Assembly: GCF_001447355.1 (NCBI RefSeq)
Contig: NZ_JXBW01000024.1
Location: 1 to 38,714, forward strand
Origin: Alicyclobacillus tolerans
GTDB lineage: Bacteria > Bacillota > Bacilli > Alicyclobacillales > Alicyclobacillaceae
Reading direction: 5' to 3'
DNA length: 38,714 nucleotides
The notes under the pieces were generated by a model, which worked only from the letters and a program-made list of their open reading frames with translations, was not told where the DNA came from and searched no databases. Positions 7,661 to 14,944 of this stretch are shown in pieces (the stretch's first letter is position 1; every line of letters starts with the position of its first letter). The translations under genes and the position numbers were made by a program.

Positions 7661-9208
7661 TTACCGTTTCACCTCCACCGGGTGACCGGTCGCATGCTCA
7701 AGGTTATCCATCGGCGACTCATTACCGTAAAGAGGCCACCACAGACCCGGCTGCTCCTTGACGAGATCATGCGCGGCCTTTGGTCCCCATTCACCAGCTT
7801 TATAGGTGTGCAACGGTACCGTGTTGTTGGCAAACGCGTGTGCGATGGGGTCGACAAACTTCCATGCCAGGGATACTTCGTCCCAGCGCGTGAAGAACGT
7901 TGAATCGCCATGCATTGCATCGTGCAACAAGCGCTCATAGGCCTCCGGTGACTTATCTGCCGATTGGCTGAATTCCATGGCAATCGGCACGACGACGTTG
8001 TCCGTACCTGGGCGCTTGACGTTCATCTGCATGTACATGCCTTCCACAGGATTGATCCGAATGACGAGCAGGTTCGGACCGAGATTGCCGTCCTGGTTAA
8101 AGTACAGGTGCTTCGGCATGTTGCGGAACTGGATGACGATCTCGGTCGACTTCACCGGCATCCGCTTGCCGGTACGAATATAGAATGGCACGCCCGCCCA
8201 ACGGAAGTTGTCGATGAACAACTTTGCCGCAACAAAGGTTTCGGTCTTGGAATCTGGAGCAACGCCTGGCTCTTCCAAGTAACCCGGAACTGCCTTGCCG
8301 CCGATCTCGCCAGCCGTATACTGACCGCGCACGACATACTGGCCGACTTCATCTTCCTTGTACGCGCGCAAGGAACGCAACACCTTCACCTTTTCGTCGC
8401 GAATAGCTTCCGTGTGCAAGCGGCTAGGCGGCTCCATGGCGGTCATCATGACCATTTGCAGCATGTGGTTTTGCACCATGTCACGCAACGCGCCTGACGT
8501 CTCGTAGTACGATGCCCTATCCTCAACGCCGACCGTCTCACTCGAGGTGATCTGTACCGAGGCGATGGAACGGTTGTCCCAAAGTGGCTCGAACATCGAG
8601 TTGGCAAAGCGAATGACCTCGATATTCTGCACCATTTCTTTACCAAGGTAGTGATCGATACGGTAAATCTCTTCTTCCGCGAAGGCACTCGAGAGCTGGT
8701 CGTTCAATTCGGCTGCCGACTTGTAGTCGTGGCCAAATGGCTTCTCGATAATCAGGCGACGCCAGCCTTTCGTATCGGCAAGGCCAACCTTCTTCAGATA
8801 CAACGCCGTTTCACCAAAGAAACGCGGCGCCATCGACAGATAGAACAAGCGATTGCCGCCGTGGTCTTTCTTGCTTTCAATGTCGAGAACAAACTGATGC
8901 AACTTGCGAAAGTCGTCCTCGTTGTCGACATTGCCTGGAACATAAAAGACACGCGCAATAAAACGCGACCAGACGTCGTCTTCCACACCTTCCTTCACGA
9001 AGGAGACGAGCGCCTTATGTACTTCATCGCGGAACGCTTCCGTCGTGTAGTCGCGGCGCGCCGTGCCGACGATGCTCAACCCTTCTGGCATGAGGCCCTT
9101 CTTCTCAAGCTGGTATAAGGCCGGAAACAGTTTGCGATGGGCGAGGTCGCCCGTGGCACCGAATAGGACAAAGACGTGCGGCGGCAATTGACGAGTGTTG
9201 TTCTCCAT
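7661..9208 (-). CDS. zwf: Glucose-6-phosphate 1-dehydrogenase
   Basis: A 515-residue cytoplasmic enzyme oxidising glucose-6-phosphate to 6-phosphogluconolactone with NADP, the first step of the oxidative pentose phosphate pathway. The dinucleotide site is [16 protein letters not shown] (16-31), and the substrate / catalytic motif [13 protein letters not shown] lies near residue 190. Later [24 protein letters not shown] and the C-terminal [12 protein letters not shown] region are all present and the length is typical. I chose ATG 9208 because TTGGAG sits five bases ahead; the frame also extends to GTG 9223. A good promoter lies 31-59 bp upstream. The stop codon abuts the next gene's ATG. Confidence 0.97.
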   Translation of the reverse strand: MENNTRQLPPHVFVLFGATGDLAHRKLFPALYQLEKKGLMPEGLSIVGTARRDYTTEAFRDEVHKALVSFVKEGVEDDVWSRFIARVFYVPGNVDNEDDFRKLHQFVLDIESKKDHGGNRLFYLSMAPRFFGETALYLKKVGLADTKGWRRLIIEKPFGHDYKSAAELNDQLSSAFAEEEIYRIDHYLGKEMVQNIEVIRFANSMFEPLWDNRSIASVQITSSETVGVEDRASYYETSGALRDMVQNHMLQMVMMTAMEPPSRLHTEAIRDEKVKVLRSLRAYKEDEVGQYVVRGQYTAGEIGGKAVPGYLEEPGVAPDSKTETFVAAKLFIDNFRWAGVPFYIRTGKRMPVKSTEIVIQFRNMPKHLYFNQDGNLGPNLLVIRINPVEGMYMQMNVKRPGTDNVVVPIAMEFSQSADKSPEAYERLLHDAMHGDSTFFTRWDEVSLAWKFVDPIAHAFANNTVPLHTYKAGEWGPKAAHDLVKEQPGLWWPLYGNESPMDNLEHATGHPVEVKR

Positions 9209-9238
9209 CTCCACTCCAACCACTTCCCCAATCTCTTG

Positions 9239-9267
9239 TATATATTCCGGGACTCATTGTACATCAA
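9239..9267 (-). promoter_or_regulatory. Putative sigma-A promoter of zwf
   Basis: Minus strand TTGATG (9267-9262), a 17-base spacer, TATATA (9244-9239), ending about 30 bases before the zwf ATG at 9208. Confidence 0.6.
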
Positions 9268-9285
9268 GCGATTGCGATCATACAG

Positions 9286-9317
9286 ATGCCAAGCGGCAAA
9301 TGATGCCGGCTTGGCAT
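9286..9317. terminator. Hairpin between prfB and zwf
   Basis: ATGCCAAGC (9286-9294) pairs with GCTTGGCAT (9309-9317), with a further GGC/GCC helped by a bulge. A T-run (TAGTTTTTG) follows on the plus strand. It lies about 30 bp beyond the prfB stop, so it most likely ends the secA-prfB transcript, although the T-run favours the other direction. Confidence 0.5.
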
Positions 9318-9348
9318 TAGTTTTTGATTCGTAGCCAATGTTTATGAC

Positions 9349-10495
9349 TTATTGCGCGGAATGGCCTGACTCGCGTGCCTGTTCGCGCGCGAGCTGCCAT
9401 CGTAGGTACGCGTGAATAAACGGATCGAGCAAACCATCGACGACAGCCTGAACGTTGCCGACCTCCTGGTTCGTGCGGTGATCCTTGACGAGCGAGTACG
9501 GATGGAACACGTAGGAGCGAATCTGACTGCCCCATGCAATTTCCTTTTGCTCTCCGCGCAGTTCGGCGAGTTCCGCCTCGCGCTCCTCCTGGCGCTTGGC
9601 AGCCAGACGCGCCTTCAACAATTCCATTGCAACGGCGCGGTTTTGAATCTGTGAACGCTCGCTCTGGCAACTGACGACGATGCCTGTCGGTAGGTGCGTA
9701 ATCCGAACGGCTGAGTCGGTCGTATTGACGTGCTGCCCACCTGCCCCCGTTGACCTATACGTATCGATCCGCAATTCTTCCGGACGAATTTCAATCGTCG
9801 TGTCATCCTCTGCGATCTCAGGGATGACATCGACCGACGCAAACGACGTATGGCGGCGCCCGGAGGCGTCAAACGGCGATATACGCACAAGGCGGTGGAC
9901 ACCTTTTTCCGCTTTCAGATAGCCGTACGCGTTATGGCCTTTAATCCGCAACGTCACACTTTTGATGCCAGCCTCGTCACCGGGCAGATAATCCAAGACC
10001 TCTACCTTGTACCCATGGTCTTCCGCCCAGCGCGTGTACATGCGAAGCAGGATGGATGCCCAGTCCTGAGATTCCGTGCCACCTGCACCTGGATGCAACT
10101 CGACAATGGCATTGTTGGCATCGTAATCACCCGACAGCATTAACTGGAGCTCGAACGAATCGATGCCGTCCTTCAGCTTCTCAGCCATCGTGTTCGCCTC
10201 GGCGAACAGGTCCATGTCGTTCTCTTCTTGTGCAAGTTGCAAGGCGACTTCTGCATCGGCATGCAAACTTGTCAGCTCGTTCATCTTGTCGACGACCGAC
10301 TTGAGTGCATTCATCTCACCGATGATCTTTTGCGCCTTTTCTTGGTCATCCCAAAAGGTTGGTTCGGCCATCAGCGACTCAAGCGTCGCAATACGGTTTT
10401 CCTTATTAGGGACGTCAAAGAGACCTCCCGAAATCCGCCAACCTGGTGGCCATTGTCTTTAAGTCTTGGCGAAGCTCGCCAAACGTCTCTGCCAT
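9349..10495 (-). CDS. prfB: Peptide chain release factor 2, with programmed +1 frameshift
   Basis: RF2 recognises UGA and UAA stops and triggers peptide release in the ribosome. Translation starts at ATG 10495 (GGAGTGACGAGTTC lies ahead) and reads 26 codons, from MAETFGELR to FGRSL, to an in-frame TGA at 10417-10415. After a +1 shift at CTT-TGA-C it continues [15 protein letters not shown] and then MAEPTFWDD to the stop at 9349. The joined product is about 381 residues. SPF of the stop-recognition motif is at about 206-208 ([10 protein letters not shown]) and GGQ at about 252-254 (TGAGGQHVN), as expected. The frameshift lets RF2 regulate its own level: low RF2 slows termination at UGA and raises shifting. 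It lies downstream of secA with a hairpin between, the order found in Bacillus. Confidence 0.97.
10414..10426 (-). promoter_or_regulatory. Programmed +1 frameshift site of prfB
   Basis: The minus strand reads GGGAGG TCT CTT TGA C. The slip codon CTT (10420-10418) precedes TGA (10417-10415), the following base is C, and a Shine-Dalgarno-like GGGAGG lies three bases before the CTT. This is the standard RF2 recoding signal; the usual internal element is AGGGGG. Confidence 0.95.
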
Positions 10496-10591
10496 GAACT
10501 CGTCACTCCTCGCGTAATTTTCCCAAGGTATTGTATCAAAGACACTTATAACTCTGTGACACGCTTCATCCATTTGCCTCTCCAAAACAAG

Positions 10592-10614
10592 AAGGCGCAG
10601 CGACGCTGCGCCTT
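10592..10614 (-). terminator. Hairpin between secA and prfB
   Basis: AAGGCGCAGCG (10592-10602) and CGCTGCGCCTT (10604-10614) form a perfect 11-bp inverted repeat around one base. On the minus strand it is followed by CTTGTTTTGG, a moderate T-run. It lies 17 bp past the secA stop and about 97 bp before the prfB start, so it may end or partly attenuate the secA transcript. Confidence 0.7.
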
Positions 10615-10630
10615 TCGAGGGACGACGGAC

Positions 10631-13021
10631 TCAACCGCCCTGCACAGGCACTGCACCATGCGCCTGAATCGGTTGTGGTGCCGCCTGCAACGTCGCCTTG
10701 AAGACGTAAAGCACAACCTCTTCTTCGATGGAATGGATCATCGCCTCGAACATCTCGAAGCCTTCCTTCTGGTAAATCACCAGAGGATCGGCCTGGCCAT
10801 ATGAACGCAGATGGACGCCTTGGCGGAACTGATCCATCGCGTCGATGTGATCCATCCATTTGGAGTCAACAGCGCGCAACAAGACTACCCGTTCAAGCTC
10901 GCGCAAAAAGCCTTGTAGCTCTTCCTCGCGCGCATCATAGTTGGATTTTGCCAGTTCGAGCAAATGGGTCTTGATTTCATCGCGATCGAGCTTGCGCAGC
11001 GATGATTCGTCGACCTGCCCCGGTAAGAGGAAATGGTTTTCCGCATACTGAATCAGCGCCGGAATGTCCCAATCCTCAGGAATTTGCTCTTCGGAGCAAT
11101 AGACCTCAAGCATGTGATCGACGAGATCGTCCAACATCCCCTCGACGACTTCACGTAGGTTGTCACGCTCAAGAATCTGGCGGCGCTGGCGATAAATCAC
11201 CTCGCGCTGTTTATTCAACACGTCGTCGTAGCGGAGGACGTGTTTGCGCAGATCGTAGTTATTACCTTCGACCTTTTTCTGTGCACGCTCCATGGCGCCA
11301 GTCAACATCTTGTGCTCAATCGGTTGATCTTCTTCGAGACCAAGGCGATCCATCAGGCGGCGAATGTTCTCGGAACCGAATAGACGCAGCAAATCGTCTT
11401 CAAGCGACAGAAAGAACTGTGATGAACCGGGATCTCCCTGGCGCCCCGCACGACCGCGTAGCTGATTGTCGATACGCCGGCTCTCATGCCGCTCCGTGCC
11501 AATGATGTGCAAGCCACCCAATTCCGGCACACCTTCGCCGAGGAGGATATCGGTACCGCGCCCTGCCATGTTGGTGGCGATGGTGACCATACCGCGCTGG
11601 CCTGCAAGTGCGACGATCTCCGCTTCACGCGCATGGTGCTTCGCATTCAGCACTTGGTGCGGGACACCACGCTGGTGCAGAAGGTGCGATACGATCTCCG
11701 ACTTCTCGATGGAAGTCGTACCTACGAGGACAGGTTGCCCGACGCGATGTCGTTCCACGACGTCGTTGACAACCGCATTGAACTTGGCGCGCTCCGTTTT
11801 GTAGATGACATCGCCCAGGTCTTTGCGGGCAAGAGGTCGGTTCGTCGGGATAACGACGACATCCATACCGTAAATTTCAACGAACTCTTTTTCCTCCGTC
11901 TTCGCTGTACCCGTCATGCCGGATAACTTCTCATACATGCGGAAGTAGTTTTGCAACGTGATGGTGGCTAAGGTCTTCGACTCGTTTTGGACGCGGACGC
12001 CTTCCTTGGCCTCGATAGCCTGGTGCAAACCTTCGCTGTAACGCCGACCTTCCATCAGACGACCGGTGAACTCGTCGACAATGCAAATCTCGTCGCCCAT
12101 CACGACATAGTCTTTGTCACGGTGCATGAGACCGTGCGCCTTCAGAGCCTGCGTGATGTGGTGCATGAGCGTGACATTGTCCGGATCGAACAAATTGCTC
12201 ACGCCGAAGTAAGACTCTGCCTTGCGGACGCCAGAGTCGGTTAGGTTGGCGGTACGCATCTTCTCGTCGACTTCATAGTCTTCCTCAGGCTTCAAGCGGC
12301 GCACGAGCAGGTCCGCGCGGAAGTAAAGATCCGCGGACTTCTCGGCCGGCCCGGAAATGATGAGGGGAGTCCTCGCTTCGTCGATAAGAATGGAGTCCAC
12401 CTCGTCGACGATGGCGAAATGTAGGCGGCGCTGCACCATGTCGTCGAGTGTCATCACCATATTGTCGCGCAGATAATCGAACCCAAACTCGTTGTTTGTC
12501 CCGTACGTGATGTCGGCCATATACGCTTCACGTTTCTGCGCCGGGGTCATGTCGTGTCCGTTGTAGCCGACGGTAAGGCCGAGGAAACGGTGCACTTGAC
12601 CGGTGTATTCCGCATCGCGTTTGGCCAAGTAGTCGTTGACCGTAACGACGTGCACGCCGTTTCCCGTCAACCCGTTCAGGTATGAAGGCAAGGTCGCCAC
12701 CAGCGTCTTACCTTCACCGGTCTTCATCTCGGCCACCCGGCCTTCGTGTAGTACCATGCCACCCATCAGCTGTACGTCATAATGGCGCTGACCAAAGACG
12801 CGCTTGGCGGCCTCACGTACGACCGCGAAAGCCTCAGGCAACAGATTGTCCAACTTTTCTCCATTCGCAAGCCGCTCCCGGAACGCGGGTGTCATCGCTT
12901 GCAACTCCGCATCTGTCATTGCCTCGAATTGTGATTCGAGCGCATTAATCCGATCCACCTTACGGCGCAATCGGGCAATATCTCGTTCGTTCGAATTAAA
13001 GACCTGTTTGAGGAGTCCCAC
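10631..13021 (-). CDS. secA: Protein translocase ATPase SecA
   Basis: The motor of the Sec pathway: it binds preproteins, docks on SecYEG and pushes them through the membrane using ATP. From GTG 13021 (VGLLKQVF) the product is 796 residues. Walker A is KTGEGKT at 100-106, and the helicase-like [11 protein letters not shown] with [11 protein letters not shown] lies further on. The second nucleotide domain has [10 protein letters not shown] and [33 protein letters not shown] motifs in order. The frame extends to 13051, but GGGGGTG sits ten bases before GTG 13021 and the family begins here, so I chose this start. The C-terminus ends in [11 protein letters not shown] and lacks the cysteine-rich zinc tail (CxCxSGxxxxxCC/H) that binds SecB in Bacillus and Escherichia. 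A promoter lies 44-73 bp upstream. Confidence 0.97.
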   Translation of the reverse strand: MGLLKQVFNSNERDIARLRRKVDRINALESQFEAMTDAELQAMTPAFRERLANGEKLDNLLPEAFAVVREAAKRVFGQRHYDVQLMGGMVLHEGRVAEMKTGEGKTLVATLPSYLNGLTGNGVHVVTVNDYLAKRDAEYTGQVHRFLGLTVGYNGHDMTPAQKREAYMADITYGTNNEFGFDYLRDNMVMTLDDMVQRRLHFAIVDEVDSILIDEARTPLIISGPAEKSADLYFRADLLVRRLKPEEDYEVDEKMRTANLTDSGVRKAESYFGVSNLFDPDNVTLMHHITQALKAHGLMHRDKDYVVMGDEICIVDEFTGRLMEGRRYSEGLHQAIEAKEGVRVQNESKTLATITLQNYFRMYEKLSGMTGTAKTEEKEFVEIYGMDVVVIPTNRPLARKDLGDVIYKTERAKFNAVVNDVVERHRVGQPVLVGTTSIEKSEIVSHLLHQRGVPHQVLNAKHHAREAEIVALAGQRGMVTIATNMAGRGTDILLGEGVPELGGLHIIGTERHESRRIDNQLRGRAGRQGDPGSSQFFLSLEDDLLRLFGSENIRRLMDRLGLEEDQPIEHKMLTGAMERAQKKVEGNNYDLRKHVLRYDDVLNKQREVIYRQRRQILERDNLREVVEGMLDDLVDHMLEVYCSEEQIPEDWDIPALIQYAENHFLLPGQVDESSLRKLDRDEIKTHLLELAKSNYDAREEELQGFLRELERVVLLRAVDSKWMDHIDAMDQFRQGVHLRSYGQADPLVIYQKEGFEMFEAMIHSIEEEVVLYVFKATLQAAPQPIQAHGAVPVQGG

Positions 13022-13064
13022 CGAACGGTTACACCCCCATATCGCGATCAACTTCTATCTAAAG

Positions 13065-13094
13065 ATTGTACCGTAGCGATGCAGGATATCACAA
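13065..13094 (-). promoter_or_regulatory. Putative sigma-A promoter of secA
   Basis: Minus strand TTGTGA (13094-13089), an 18-base spacer, TACAAT (13070-13065), about 44 bases ahead of the secA GTG. Confidence 0.6.
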
Positions 13095-13140
13095 CATAAA
13101 GAAATAGGACACCATGTTCCCCAAAATTCCTCTATGTAAG

Positions 13141-13183
13141 AAGGGGCTTCCCGGCCCCATGTTTCTGGTGCGGGAAACCCCTT
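13141..13183 (-). terminator. Terminator of hpf
   Basis: AAGGGGCTTCCCG (13141-13153) pairs with CGGGAAACCCCTT (13171-13183), 12 of 13 positions matched, with a 17-base loop. On the minus strand it is followed by CTTACAT, so the T-run is weak. It sits 83 bp after the hpf stop and before the secA promoter. Confidence 0.65.
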
Positions 13184-13265
13184 GCTGTTAAAAGTGTAGT
13201 CAAGCAAAGCATTCACGCCACTGACATAGCCTCACGCGAGAGTCACATCTCGTGGCCAAACTCGA

Positions 13266-13811
13266 TTAACCTTGTGGCTCGATGAGACCGTAATCCCCCC
13301 GTTTACGGCGGTACACGACATTGACTTCTTCCGTCTCGGCATTGGTGAAAACGAAGAAATCATGGCCAAGGAGATCCATCTGCATAATGGCCTCTTCGAC
13401 GTCCATCGGCTTGATGGGAAAGCGCTTGACGCGGACGACGCGCAAATCTTCATCTACATCCAGGATATCGTCAGACCATCCACGATGCCGAATTTGTGTG
13501 CGCAGGCCGCGAGCGCGAAAGCGCCGATTCAGTTTTTGCTTATATCTATGAACCTGTTCTTCAAGTTTATCTGTGACCAAATCAATGGAGGCGTACATGT
13601 CTTGTGACTTCTCTTCCGCTCGGAAGATGACACCATGTACGTGCACTGTCATTTCAACGCGGTGGTACGTTCCTTCAACCGCCATCGTTACGTGAATCTG
13701 CTTGTCCGCCTCACCCTCAAAATACCGGGTCAAACGCCCAATCTTTTTGTCCACGTATTCCTGAAGAGCCGAAGTGACAGAAATGTTGTCGCCATGAACT
13801 TGAATCTTCAT
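13266..13811 (-). CDS. hpf: Ribosome hibernation promoting factor, long form
   Basis: A 181-residue protein that dimerises 70S ribosomes into inactive 100S particles in stationary phase. The N-terminal domain (about 1-105, MKIQVHGDNISVTSALQEYVDKKIGRLTRYF) is the YfiA-like ribosome-binding fold. A flexible linker follows (about 100-125, basic), then the C-terminal dimerising domain (KRFPIKPMDVEEAIMQMDLLGHDFFVFTNAETEEVNVVYRRKRGDYGLI), which is present only in the long form. ATG 13811 has AAGGAGG eight bases ahead; the frame also starts two codons earlier at TTG. A -10 TATAAT lies 28 bp upstream, fitting a promoter with a TTCCTC -35. It is transcribed toward secA, as in Bacillus. Confidence 0.97.
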   Translation of the reverse strand: MKIQVHGDNISVTSALQEYVDKKIGRLTRYFEGEADKQIHVTMAVEGTYHRVEMTVHVHGVIFRAEEKSQDMYASIDLVTDKLEEQVHRYKQKLNRRFRARGLRTQIRHRGWSDDILDVDEDLRVVRVKRFPIKPMDVEEAIMQMDLLGHDFFVFTNAETEEVNVVYRRKRGDYGLIEPQG

Positions 13812-13838
13812 TGACAACTCCTCCTTCGTGGTGGCTAG

Positions 13839-13867
13839 ATTATAAGCCTAACGGCCGAAAAGAGGAA
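13839..13867 (-). promoter_or_regulatory. Putative promoter of hpf
   Basis: Minus strand TTCCTC (13867-13862), exactly 17 bases, then TATAAT (13844-13839). The -10 is perfect but the -35 shares only two positions with TTGACA, so an activator or another sigma factor may help. The -35 lies in one arm of the inverted repeat at 13862-13886. Confidence 0.55.
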
Positions 13868-13886
13868 TGGTCAGATTTGATTCCTC
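13862..13886. repeat. Inverted repeat between hpf and the methyltransferase gene
   Basis: GAGGAAT (13862-13868) and ATTCCTC (13880-13886) are perfect seven-base arms around 11 bases. Each arm provides a TTCCTC hexamer, in opposite directions, at the -35 position of a divergent promoter (17 bases to each -10). It could be an operator for one regulator acting on both genes. Confidence 0.6.
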
Positions 13887-13909
13887 AGAGGGTGCTTCAC
13901 CTGTATACT
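13881..13909 (+). promoter_or_regulatory. Putative promoter of the methyltransferase gene
   Basis: TTCCTC (13881-13886), 17 bases, TATACT (13904-13909). This mirrors the hpf promoter exactly in hexamer and spacing, about 57 bp ahead of the gene start. The -35 is far from consensus. Confidence 0.5.
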
Positions 13910-13966
13910 GACAAGTAACGACGCAGATGGACGAACTTACAGTGTCTGCAGGATTTACAAAGGAGC

Positions 13967-14842
13967 ATGAGTACTTTGACCTCTTTACATGATAGATTTC
14001 AAGCCATCGATTCAGTTTGGAAAGCCTATACACAGCAAAGGGATCTGCCGCATCACTGGTTGCTGGAGCAAACTCTGAAAACCGCGCTCACGCGAAGAGC
14101 CATACTGCCTGTTCTCCATATTCAAGAAGGGATGAAAGTCCTGGATTTAGGAACGGGTTTTGGCGCACTAGCGTTCGATATCGCTGCCTCCTCAGGTGTA
14201 GTGGTGCATGCAATGGACCATGACATGACCGCCATCGAATTAGCCACAAGTATGTTGGCGGATATTCAAGCGTCACAAGGGCTACATCCGCTTTCACAAG
14301 TTACTTGTGAAGTCGGCGATGTGTACCAGCTCCCGTATTCGAACGACACCTTTGATTATGTGGTCAGTCGTTTTGTATTCCAACATTTATCAGACCCGCA
14401 ACATGCGTTGCAAGAAATTTTTCGTGTGCTTAGACCGGGTGGTTTGGTCTGCATCATAGACATCGATGACCAGCTCTCCATCACATATCCCGAGGAGCCT
14501 ACTGCTTTCGTACAGCTGAGAAGCCTTTTTGCTAAATTGCAATCCCTAAGAGGTGGTGACCGAATAATCGGCCGAAAGATTCCAATTATGCTGCACAGCA
14601 ATGGATTTCAAGTCGTGAATACGCTTGTACTGCCACAAGCGCAATTTTCCTTTGTTTCACACGATGGTATGGCCACGCAGATGGCTATACAACAGTTTAT
14701 GGACAGTAAAGAGCACATCATTGCAAACAGACTTATTACAAATGAGGAATTCGAAAGGCTCATATCAGAGTTGCACCAAGACTCTGGGCGATGGAGTTAT
14801 GTCACCAATTCTGAACTGATTACCATTGGAAAGCGCCCATGA
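13967..14842 (+). CDS. Class I SAM-dependent methyltransferase
   Basis: A 291-residue enzyme. The SAM-binding motif I is KVLDLGTGFGALAFDIA (about 57-73), motif II is HAMDHDMTAIELA, and motif post-I is the DVYQLPYSNDTFDYVVSRFVFQHLSDPQHALQEIFRVLRPGG stretch (about 118-160) typical of UbiE/Methyltransf_11 enzymes. The substrate cannot be read from the sequence. The C-terminal part is a helical cap without motifs I know. ATG 13967 sits one base from AAAGGAG, too close; TTG 13976 lies at a better distance, so the true start may be three codons later. It is the only plus-strand gene in this part, divergent from hpf, and its transcript ends at a hairpin shared with the flagellar-side glycosyltransferase. 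Confidence 0.85.
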   Translation: MSTLTSLHDRFQAIDSVWKAYTQQRDLPHHWLLEQTLKTALTRRAILPVLHIQEGMKVLDLGTGFGALAFDIAASSGVVVHAMDHDMTAIELATSMLADIQASQGLHPLSQVTCEVGDVYQLPYSNDTFDYVVSRFVFQHLSDPQHALQEIFRVLRPGGLVCIIDIDDQLSITYPEEPTAFVQLRSLFAKLQSLRGGDRIIGRKIPIMLHSNGFQVVNTLVLPQAQFSFVSHDGMATQMAIQQFMDSKEHIIANRLITNEEFERLISELHQDSGRWSYVTNSELITIGKRP

Positions 14843-14868
14843 GGATTGACAGCAAAATATAGGAGTAA

Positions 14869-14899
14869 GAAATGCCGCCCGAATTTCGAGCGGCATTTC
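14869..14899. terminator. Bidirectional terminator
   Basis: GAAATGCCGC (14869-14878) pairs with GCGGCATTTC (14890-14899) around an 11-base loop. T-rich sequence follows on both sides (TGATTTC on plus, TTACTCC on minus). It separates the convergent methyltransferase and glycosyltransferase-TPR genes. Confidence 0.8.
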
Positions 14900-14944
14900 T
14901 GATTTCAGCAGAAGAGCAATGATTTTTCAGTACGCCTGCCATTG

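Noticed and set aside
7964-8497. Plus-strand frame across zwf
   Set aside because: Antisense shadow: His- and Arg-rich, no motif, inside a complete G6PD gene.
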